Below, piece after piece: positions 1 to 5,410 of a DNA stretch of 7,904 bases. The DNA is from Lachnospira sp. UBA5912. Its GTDB lineage: Bacteria; Bacillota; Clostridia; Lachnospirales; Lachnospiraceae. Where the stretch lies: NCBI GenBank assembly GCA_002435585.1, contig DJDY01000169.1, positions 3,292 to 11,195 on the forward strand, read 5' to 3'. The notes below the pieces were generated by a model. That model was not told the DNA's origin and did no database searches. It worked only from the letters and a program-made list of their open reading frames with translations. The translations under genes were made by a program, and so were the position numbers. The first letter of the stretch is position 1. Each line of letters starts with the position of its first letter.

Positions 1-1
1 G

Positions 2-538
2 TATCCACATGATACATATTATCCGTATTCGAAAAATGGAGAAAAGGGCAGCTATAAATGGTTCATAAAACAATATATAGATATGGCAAGAGAGCATAAA
101 GCAATCCCAATTCTTGTGACAGCACCAGCGCGCACGCAGTTTACGGAGGATGGAAAGATTGAGGACGGAAGAGGACTTCATGGTGGAAATAATTTCGCGT
201 ATATAAGAGCAATGAAACAGATAGGTGAAGAAACACATACGGTAGTACTGGATTTGTTTTCATATTCTGTTGCTATGTTTGAATCAATAGGACAGGCAGA
301 TATTCATAAGTACACATCTATTAAACGGGGAATCAATAAAGGAAAATGGCCTGATGATTTCATAAAAGAATTGAATAAGCCAGATACCGTATCAGAAAAT
401 ACACATTTTAACAAATATGGGGCATGGCTTCTTACGAAGGGACTTGTAAGTCTTATTAAACAATGCAGTGATAAGCAGATAGAAGGTTTAAAGGGTGTGA
501 TAACAGATAGTGGTTTTTCGGTAAAAAAACCATTTTAG
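2..538 (+). CDS. SGNH/GDSL hydrolase, rhamnogalacturonan acetylesterase-like (3' part)
   Basis: The reading frame is open to the left edge, so the gene starts upstream; 178 codons are visible. The Met codon at 83 lies inside the domain and is not a start. The protein resembles CE12-type SGNH esterases, which remove acetyl groups from pectic rhamnogalacturonan. Matching segments are YPH near the edge, GSYKWFIKQYID followed by PILVTAPAR, then LHGGNNFAYIRAMKQ (a substrate-side loop), and the last SGNH block ENTHFNKYGAW with the catalytic His at nt 404-406. The usual DxxH of this block reads ExxH here (E-N-T-H). The nucleophile Ser and the G-x-N-D blocks lie outside the window. The C-terminal ~35 residues show no motif. 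Substrate is inferred from family resemblance; other deacetylases of the same fold are possible. Confidence 0.75.
   Translation, partial: YPHDTYYPYSKNGEKGSYKWFIKQYIDMAREHKAIPILVTAPARTQFTEDGKIEDGRGLHGGNNFAYIRAMKQIGEETHTVVLDLFSYSVAMFESIGQADIHKYTSIKRGINKGKWPDDFIKELNKPDTVSENTHFNKYGAWLLTKGLVSLIKQCSDKQIEGLKGVITDSGFSVKKPF
511..537 (+). terminator. possible weak terminator at the esterase stop codon
   Basis: TGGTTTTT (511-518) can pair with AAAAACCA (525-532) around a 6-base loop, followed by TTTT running into the stop codon. The stem is almost all A-U and lies in coding sequence, so it may be chance. A second short palindrome, AGATATT-T-AATATCT, follows the stop codon but has no U-tract. Confidence 0.25.
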
Positions 539-609
539 ATATTTAATATCTGCATGTTCAGGGATTTTATATACAAAAGTTAATATTAAGTTGAAATAAG
601 GAGAATACA

Positions 610-1548
610 ATGAGTAGAAGAAGATTATCAAGAAAAGAACGTGAAAGAAGACGAAAACTTATGCGGATTGCGTTGGTTGTAGTTGTTATTATAATTGCAG
701 TTGCGATTACATTTTTAGTTAAAGGTTGCTCTGACAGAAAGAACTCTGCTGATAAAACGGCTAAAAGCAGTATTGTAAATAAGACAACACAACAGGAGAA
801 TGATACAGATAAATCTGATAATAACAGTATAGTGGGTACAACAGCATTACAGCAGGAAACGACACAGGAACAGGCTGGAAATGGTGGTCTGCCAACTAAT
901 GCAGATAACAAAGATATACATGATGGTTCCAATGTAGAGAATGTTGGAAAGACATCTAAAGGCTTTAACATTCAGACAAAGAATGGTGCAACATATATAG
1001 ATGGACATCTTATAGCTAATAAAACATATGCTCTTCCAAGTACATTTATACCTGAGAATCCGGAGGTGCCTGTTACGGAGGCAAGAAGTAATAAGAGCCT
1101 TGATAAAGATCTTATGACAGCTTTTAGAAAAATGCAGGCAGATGCAGCGGCTAATGGGCTTAATATATATATTGCAAGTGGATATCGTTCATATGACTAT
1201 CAGGTATCATTATATAACAGATATGTTGCCAAGGATGGTAAGGTAGCAGCAGATACATATTCTTCAAGACCTGGTAACTCAGAACATCAGACTGGATTAT
1301 GTTTTGACCTTAACTCCATAGAGGATAGTTTCCAGTATACGAATGAAGGAAAGTGGATTAATGATAACTGTTATAAATATGGCTTCTGTATAAGATTTCC
1401 AAAGGGTAAGGATGAATATACAGGCTATCAATATGAATCATGGCATTTAAGATATGTTGGAACAGAGCTTGCAGAAAAGTTATATAATAATGGCGACTGG
1501 CTGTCATTAGAAGAATATTTCGGGATAACATCCGAATATCCGGATTAA
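610..1548 (+). CDS. membrane-anchored D-alanyl-D-alanine carboxypeptidase, VanY/M15B family
   Basis: This 312-residue protein probably trims the terminal D-Ala from peptidoglycan stem peptides outside the cell. Residues 1-18 are strongly basic (RRRLSRKERERRRK), and 19-38 form one hydrophobic helix. Residues ~41-118 are a polar N/T/Q/S/K linker that would hold the enzyme away from the membrane. The catalytic domain spans ~125-312 and shows the LAS-family signature: SGYRSYDYQ (190-198), SEHQTGLCFDLN with zinc ligands H226 and D233, and ESWHLRYVG with catalytic base E276 and zinc ligand H279. Cys40 follows V-K-G, a poor lipobox, so a signal anchor is more likely than a lipoprotein. AAGGAG at 598-603, six bases before the ATG, supports the start. 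The 71-base gap behind the esterase gene allows co-transcription but does not show it. Family assignment is firm; D,D- rather than L,D-specificity is inferred. Confidence 0.9.
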   Translation: MSRRRLSRKERERRRKLMRIALVVVVIIIAVAITFLVKGCSDRKNSADKTAKSSIVNKTTQQENDTDKSDNNSIVGTTALQQETTQEQAGNGGLPTNADNKDIHDGSNVENVGKTSKGFNIQTKNGATYIDGHLIANKTYALPSTFIPENPEVPVTEARSNKSLDKDLMTAFRKMQADAAANGLNIYIASGYRSYDYQVSLYNRYVAKDGKVAADTYSSRPGNSEHQTGLCFDLNSIEDSFQYTNEGKWINDNCYKYGFCIRFPKGKDEYTGYQYESWHLRYVGTELAEKLYNNGDWLSLEEYFGITSEYPD

Positions 1549-1576
1549 TAGATAATAACAATAGATGTTATATTAT

Positions 1577-1645
1577 AATAATATGCACCCTATTAAGTGA
1601 CAGGTACAATAGTAAATCTTGTTATTTAATAAGGTGCATATTATT
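1577..1645. repeat. long imperfect palindrome between convergent genes; bidirectional terminator or small MITE-like element
   Basis: AATAATATGCACC...TTAA (1577-1596) pairs with TTTAATAAGGTGCATATTATT (its last 20 bases, 1626-1645): 20 base pairs with one C-A mismatch (1590/1632), around a 29-base loop. The arms lie between the stop of the carboxypeptidase gene (1548) and the stop of the minus-strand gene (1718), where a terminator serving both strands is expected. T-rich sequence follows on the plus strand (TTTTAATATTGTTTTAT), but neither side has a clean U-tract. The loop is long and not T-rich, which also fits a non-autonomous mobile repeat. The sequence alone does not decide between these. 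Confidence 0.55.
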
Positions 1646-1717
1646 TTAATATTGTTTTATGCTTATGTTGTGAATGTGTTATACGTTGTGAGGCTTTAAT
1701 ATTATTATCTGTGTCAT

Positions 1718-2737
1718 TTACTTTATAGTGACTTCTTCTACAGTTGTAATAACACCTGTCGTAGAAACTCTGTATAAAGATGTCTGGTCATTGTAATATG
1801 AGAAGAAAGTGTACTTTTCAGTACAGTGTATGCCGGATATTTCACCTACAGCAACATATTCTATTTGTGTGCCATCTATATTCATACGGTAAAGTCCTGG
1901 CTTTTCACCGCCCTCGACCTGGAAGAACAGCTTATTGCCGTATACGTTGTAATTGATAACTTTGCCAGACTCGGGAGCATATAAAAGCTCAAGTGTCTTA
2001 TTGGCTGTGTTAAGTCTTACAAGTGAATAATTCTTTGATAAGTCGATATAGTATGCATAGTTGTTAACCATGGTTGCCAGATAAGAGTTGCAGTCGTAGA
2101 AAGCAGTTATATTGTCAGACTTAGAATCCATGGATAATATGTTATGTCTGTTTTCTGGATCAGAAAAATACAGCTTACCACCAGATACACTTGCTGGAAG
2201 ATAAGGTGTATCACTTATTTTGGTTTCTTTCTTTCCATCAATGCCTACTTTATAGAATGTAAGTGCTGTTTCATCATCATAATGTTGATAATATACGGTG
2301 TTTCCACAAAGTGCAGCAGAACCTGAACGGTCATTGTAAAGTATTTTGGCATTATTTCCATCAAGGTCACATCTATATAATCCAAAGAGCTGTCCACGGA
2401 ATACCATGCCGATTGTACTACTGTTGAAATTATTCTTAACATAATATATGTATTTGCCACATACATTAAGTGATGCAACACTGTCCTCACTCAGCTTCTT
2501 AATGTTGGAACAGTCAGAATCCATCACATATAGTTTGTTTTTGTCATTAGGATTGGCAAAATAGATTTTACCATCATATTCACAGAAAAGACCTCCATTT
2601 ATAAGGTTGCCGGATGTGTTACCAACAGCACTATCATTGTTCATGGTTGTCTGGCTGTGACGGTAGTACATAAAACCACCAAAGCCGATACCGGCTATTG
2701 CAAGTATTATAATAATAGTTGTTATTACTTTTTTCAT
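1718..2737 (-). CDS. membrane-anchored seven-repeat beta-propeller protein (DUF5050-like)
   Basis: The 339-residue protein has one N-terminal hydrophobic helix (residues ~4-24), a short polar linker, and then a repetitive extracellular part. Seven blade-like units begin with G/N-x-(aromatic or hydrophobic) strands and end in L-Y-x-M/C/V-x-x-D-G turns. They start near residues 55 (KIYFANPND), 94 (KYIYYVKNN), 145 (NTVYYQHYD), 186 (GKLYFSDPE), 225 (NYAYYIDLS), 267 (NKLFFQVEG) and 307 (KYTFFSYYN). Most contain an LYRxxxDG-type turn, as in GLYRCDLDG (119-127) and GLYRMNIDG (281-289). This is the pattern of DUF5050/TolB-like propellers, which are usually binding or scaffold modules. No catalytic motif is visible. 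GGAGGAG (complement of 2741-2747) close to the ATG supports the start. The ligand is unknown; a cell-surface binding role is inferred. Confidence 0.75.
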   Translation of the reverse strand: MKKVITTIIIILAIAGIGFGGFMYYRHSQTTMNNDSAVGNTSGNLINGGLFCEYDGKIYFANPNDKNKLYVMDSDCSNIKKLSEDSVASLNVCGKYIYYVKNNFNSSTIGMVFRGQLFGLYRCDLDGNNAKILYNDRSGSAALCGNTVYYQHYDDETALTFYKVGIDGKKETKISDTPYLPASVSGGKLYFSDPENRHNILSMDSKSDNITAFYDCNSYLATMVNNYAYYIDLSKNYSLVRLNTANKTLELLYAPESGKVINYNVYGNKLFFQVEGGEKPGLYRMNIDGTQIEYVAVGEISGIHCTEKYTFFSYYNDQTSLYRVSTTGVITTVEEVTIK

Positions 2738-2775
2738 AGGCTCCTCCAGATATAAAACATATTAAAATAAACTAA

Positions 2776-2803
2776 TTACATATTACAAAAAATATGATAC
2801 AAT
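2776..2803 (+). promoter_or_regulatory. candidate promoter of pheA
   Basis: TG-A-TACAAT (2795-2803) matches an extended -10 element. A weak -35 candidate, TTACAT (2776-2781), lies 16 bases upstream. It is about 70 bases before the pheA ATG, in the 136-base gap shared with the divergent propeller gene. That gap is too short for a T-box or other large leader. No equally good promoter was found on the opposite strand. Confidence 0.4.
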
Positions 2804-2873
2804 ATCAATGGTTTTATCAATTTAAAGTGATAAATGCAGTGATTGGACAGTAAATAATTAGTGAGGTTAAAGC

Positions 2874-4004
2874 ATGTTAGATTTAGGAGAGATAAGGAAC
2901 GAAATAGACGGAATAGATAAGCAGCTTGTAGAACTTTTTGAGCAGAGAATGAAGCTTACGAAGGAAGTTGCAGAATATAAGATACAGACTGGTAAGAAAG
3001 TACTCGATAGAGAAAGAGAGAAAGCAAAGATTGAGTCAGTTACAAAGCTTGTTAAGAATAAAGAAAATGTTCATGCTATAGATGACCTTTTCTCACAGAT
3101 AATGGCTAATTCAAGAAAGGGACAGTATCAGCTGCTTGAGGCTATGGGACAGACTTTAAGAGAACCTTATGAGGCTATAGACGAGATTAAAAAAGACGGA
3201 GTTAAGATTGTATATCAGGGAATTCCAGGTGCATACACACAGGAAGCAGCCTGTAATTTCTTTGGAGAGGACTGTGATAATTATGCAGTACCTACATGGC
3301 GTGATGTTATGGATGAGGTAAAGGATGGAAAAGCAGATTACGGTGTACTTCCAATAGAGAATTCAACAACAGGAAGTGTTGTTGGTGTGTATGATCTGCT
3401 GCAGGAATATGATAATTATATTATTGCGGAAACTTTTGTTAATATTGATCATGTGCTTGTAGGTCTTCCAGGAGCAGATATCAATAAGGTCACAACAGTG
3501 TATTCACATCCACAGGGTATTATGCAGTGTGATAAATTCCTTAATACACATAAGGACTGGCAGAGAATCAACCAGGCTAATACTGCTATGGCAGCTAAGA
3601 TGCTTCTTAGTGAGAATGACAAGACACATGTCGCAATATCAAGCAAAAAGGCTGCACAGATATATGGACTTGAAGTTCTAAAGACAGGAATTGCAGATTT
3701 ATCCAATAATACAACTAAGTTTGTTATAATAACTAATTCACGTAAGTTCCTTAAGAATGCCAATAAGACAAGCATTGTTTTTGAGACAGCTAATGAAGCA
3801 GGTACATTATATAACCTGTTAAGTCACATTATATATAATGGCCTTAATATGTATAAGATTGAGTCAAGGCCAAGTGAATCTAAACAGTGGGATTATAAGT
3901 TCTTTGTTGACTTCGAGGGAAATATTGACGATCCAAGAGTTATGAATGCATTAAGGGGAATACAGGAAGAGGCAAAGTCTATTAAGCTGCTTGGCAATTA
4001 TTAA
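2874..4004 (+). CDS. pheA: bifunctional chorismate mutase / prephenate dehydratase (P-protein)
   Basis: This cytoplasmic enzyme converts chorismate to prephenate and prephenate to phenylpyruvate, the committed steps of phenylalanine synthesis. Its 376 residues match the usual length of fused P-proteins. Residues 1-90 are an AroQ chorismate mutase, with active-site candidates R8, R25, K36, R46, E47 and Q84. Residues ~110-287 are the dehydratase: YQGIPGAYTQEAA (114-126), VLPIENSTTGSV (158-169), YSHPQGIMQC (210-219) and NNTTKF (278-283). Residues ~298-376 are the ACT regulatory domain, with the GTLYNLL (310-316) and ESRP (330-333) phenylalanine-binding motifs; feedback inhibition by Phe is therefore expected. 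The dehydratase TRF motif reads T281-K282-F283, a conservative change beside the essential Thr. The start is supported by GAGG at 2863-2866. No clear terminator follows. Confidence 0.95.
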   Translation: MLDLGEIRNEIDGIDKQLVELFEQRMKLTKEVAEYKIQTGKKVLDREREKAKIESVTKLVKNKENVHAIDDLFSQIMANSRKGQYQLLEAMGQTLREPYEAIDEIKKDGVKIVYQGIPGAYTQEAACNFFGEDCDNYAVPTWRDVMDEVKDGKADYGVLPIENSTTGSVVGVYDLLQEYDNYIIAETFVNIDHVLVGLPGADINKVTTVYSHPQGIMQCDKFLNTHKDWQRINQANTAMAAKMLLSENDKTHVAISSKKAAQIYGLEVLKTGIADLSNNTTKFVIITNSRKFLKNANKTSIVFETANEAGTLYNLLSHIIYNGLNMYKIESRPSESKQWDYKFFVDFEGNIDDPRVMNALRGIQEEAKSIKLLGNY

Positions 4005-4131
4005 TATTAATATGTCTATTGCACAAGGTTGTATAAGAATTGCACAGTAATGGCAGTTAATATAATAAAGAATGACAGATTTGTACAATTTATATAATTC
4101 ATATAATTAATAATATCTATAAAAAATATAA

Positions 4132-4160
4132 TTGAATTATGTCGTAATATGGTGTATTTT
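4132..4160 (+). promoter_or_regulatory. promoter of the purine leader and operon
   Basis: TTGAAT (4132-4137) and TATTTT (4155-4160) are separated by exactly 17 bases. Transcription would begin near 4167, just before the first helix of the riboswitch at 4171, which supports this choice. Weaker alternatives lie upstream: TTGTAC/TATAAT at 4081-4107 with a 15-base spacer, and TATAAT at 4061-4066. The rest of 4005-4131 is AT-rich and holds only an 8-base direct repeat ATTGCACA (4018-4025 and 4039-4046), 21 bases apart. Confidence 0.6.
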
Positions 4161-4170
4161 AATTATATGA

Positions 4171-4276
4171 GCTGTACAACTGGCGGAAAGCATATACATA
4201 AATATATGATGTGTATGTGGTGGGAATACCCACAGGGAGTATAGCAGTAATAAGATTATCAGCCGACCGCCTGGGC
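4171..4276 (+). promoter_or_regulatory. ZTP riboswitch aptamer (pfl motif)
   Basis: This RNA binds ZTP/ZMP (AICAR nucleotides), which accumulate when 10-formyl-tetrahydrofolate runs short. Diagnostic conserved pieces are present in the right order: ACTGGCG (4179-4185), GTGGG...CCCACAGGGAG (4220-4239) and CCGACCGCCTGGGCA (4263-4277). Helices that can be drawn are P1 GCTGTAC/GTATAGC (4171-4177/4239-4245, one G-U), P2 CATATACAT/ATGTGTATG (4191-4199/4209-4217, one G-U) and hairpin GTGGG/CCCAC (4220-4224/4229-4233). The pseudoknot GGCG (4182-4185)/CGCC (4268-4271) also forms. The downstream genes are the AICAR-consuming transformylase and IMP cyclohydrolase, the classical context for this class. 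The terminator overlaps the 3' conserved block, so ligand binding should switch expression on. Confidence 0.93.
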
Positions 4277-4312
4277 AACCCTAAAAGGTTACTCAGGATG
4301 TGTCGGTTTTTT
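4263..4312 (+). terminator. intrinsic terminator, expression platform of the ZTP riboswitch
   Basis: CCGAC (4263-4267) pairs with GTCGG (4302-4306), CCTGGG (4270-4275) with CTCAGG (4292-4297, one G-U), and AACC (4277-4280) with GGTT (4287-4290), around a CTAAAA loop. Six T follow (4307-4312). The 5' arm uses 4268-4276, the conserved aptamer block including the CGCC of the pseudoknot. The ligand-bound fold and the terminator are therefore mutually exclusive. Confidence 0.9.
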
Positions 4313-4380
4313 AATATATTTATTTACAATAAACATATTGGTAAAGCAGACAATCCAGGTAACAATATAGCCTGTGTCTT

Positions 4381-4517
4381 AGCGCACAGATGCAGGACTG
4401 TGAGAGTGCATAGTACGGAACAATCCGTAGGTATGAAAGTCAGTGGCTTTTGACCCTGACATCATGTAATACAATCTAATTAAAGCTAAATAGTGCGCAG
4501 AAAAGAGGATTATTATG
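4381..4517 (+). promoter_or_regulatory. structured leader of unknown function between ZTP terminator and purO (leader copy 1)
   Basis: Beyond the riboswitch terminator the transcript runs another ~200 bases to purO without an ORF worth keeping. It holds hairpins CACAG/CTGTG (4385-4389/4398-4402), TACGGA-acaa-TCCGTA (4414-4429) and GTCAGtGG/CCCTGAC (4439-4446/4454-4460). ATGAAAGTCAG (4433-4443) overlaps the last one. GTGCGCAG (4493-4500) sits just before the Shine-Dalgarno AGAGG (4504-4508), and its GTGCGC can pair with GCGCAC at 4382-4387, closing the whole domain. Parts of this arrangement recur before the next gene (5281-5410). No U-tract follows, so control of translation or RNA stability is more likely than termination. 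Function is inferred only. Confidence 0.4.
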
Positions 4518-5228
4518 CAGATTACAACATTAGAAAAAGAATTATCAGGATGTGCATATCCAGGCAGAGGAATTGTTATTGGAAGATCCGAGGACGGAAG
4601 CAAGGCTGTAACAGCATATTTTATTATGGGTAGAAGTGCTAACAGCCGTAACAGAGTGTTTGTAGAGGATGGTGAAGGTATAAGAACACAGGCTTTTGAT
4701 CCAAGTAAACTTGAAGACCCAAGCCTTATAATATATGCACCAGTAAGAGTACTTGGAAAGAAAACTATAGTTACAAACGGAGATCAGACAGATACTGTAT
4801 ATGATCTTATGAGTTCGGGAAAGACTTTTGAGGAAGCATTAAGAACAAGAGAGTTCGAGCCTGATGCACCTAATTTCACACCTAGAATTTCAGGTCTTAT
4901 GACTGTAGATGATGGCAGGTATGATTATGCACTGTCAATATTAAAGAGTCATAATGGTAACCCGGATCAGTGTGACAGATACACATTTACATATGATGCT
5001 CCGGTTGCAGGTGAGGGACATTTTATCCACACATATATGAATGATGGCAGTCCACTTCCAAGCTTTGAAGGTGAGCCTGCATGGGTGAAGATAGAAGGCG
5101 ATATTGATACATTTACTAATATGATCTGGAATAACCTTAATGAAGATAACAAAGTATCACTTTTTGTAAGATTTATAGACATAAAGACTGGAAAATATGA
5201 AACAAGAATTATAAATAAGAATAAGTAA
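4515..5228 (+). CDS. purO: IMP cyclohydrolase, PurO type
   Basis: The enzyme closes FAICAR (5-formamido-AICAR nucleotide) to IMP, the last step of de novo purine synthesis. It has 237 residues, somewhat longer than archaeal PurO proteins (about 200). PurO-like motifs, in order: AYPGRGIVIGRS (14-25), MGRSANSRNRVF (38-49), TNGDQTD (87-93), NFTPRI (120-125) and GEGHFIHTY (166-174). It is unrelated to the N-terminal cyclohydrolase domain of ordinary PurH, so the pathway's final two steps are carried by separate proteins. AGAGG at 4504-4508, six bases before the ATG, supports the start. It stands behind the ZTP riboswitch and ahead of the transformylase gene, so expression should rise when ZMP/ZTP accumulates. 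Confidence 0.9.
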   Translation: MQITTLEKELSGCAYPGRGIVIGRSEDGSKAVTAYFIMGRSANSRNRVFVEDGEGIRTQAFDPSKLEDPSLIIYAPVRVLGKKTIVTNGDQTDTVYDLMSSGKTFEEALRTREFEPDAPNFTPRISGLMTVDDGRYDYALSILKSHNGNPDQCDRYTFTYDAPVAGEGHFIHTYMNDGSPLPSFEGEPAWVKIEGDIDTFTNMIWNNLNEDNKVSLFVRFIDIKTGKYETRIINKNK

Positions 5229-5280
5229 TGTTTGTTAATTATTAATATTTAATATGTAAGATTGATATATCGTAGAATTT

Positions 5281-5410
5281 CCATAAGAAAGTGTTATGGG
5301 AATGAAAGTCAGAAAACAACAAATATCAAAGAAATATAAGGGATAATGTCTGTGCGTACCAGGCATTAACCTGCTATGTGAACATGTGCGCAGAAATGAG
5401 GATTGTTATG
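5281..5410 (+). repeat. second copy of the purine-gene leader arrangement (leader copy 2)
   Basis: The 179-base gap between purO and the transformylase repeats the layout found before purO. Hairpin CCATAA-gaaagtg-TTATGG (5281-5299) is followed two bases later by ATGAAAGTCAG (5302-5312, identical to 4433-4443). GTGCGCAG (5386-5393) then precedes the Shine-Dalgarno. Bases 5386-5410 match 4493-4517 at 23 of 25 positions, start codon included. Here GTGCGCAG can pair with a different partner: TCTGTGCG (5349-5356) against TGCGCAGA (5387-5394), eight pairs with two G-U, enclosing CAGG/CCTG (5360-5363/5370-5373). No terminator or clear new promoter is seen, so read-through from purO is likely. Confidence 0.5.

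Noticed and set aside
2738..2873. T-box or other Phe-responsive leader before pheA
   Set aside because: Only 136 bases are shared with a divergent gene; no T-box sequence, terminator or leader peptide was found.
4211..4453. 80-residue plus-strand ORF
   Set aside because: It lies across the riboswitch, terminator and structured leader, has no ribosome binding site and no recognisable domain.
4420..4460. Cobalamin riboswitch suggested by GCCACTG on the minus strand
   Set aside because: The other conserved blocks are missing and no gene on that strand would be controlled.
4414..4517. Group II intron fragment suggested by CCGTA...TATGAAAGTC and GTGCG
   Set aside because: No reverse transcriptase ORF and no domain V-like hairpin; the resemblance is short.
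5378..5407. N-terminal extension of the transformylase from GTG 5378
   Set aside because: It would place the Shine-Dalgarno TGAGG and the repeated GTGCGCAG block inside the coding region; ATG 5408 has ideal spacing and matches the start used by purO.
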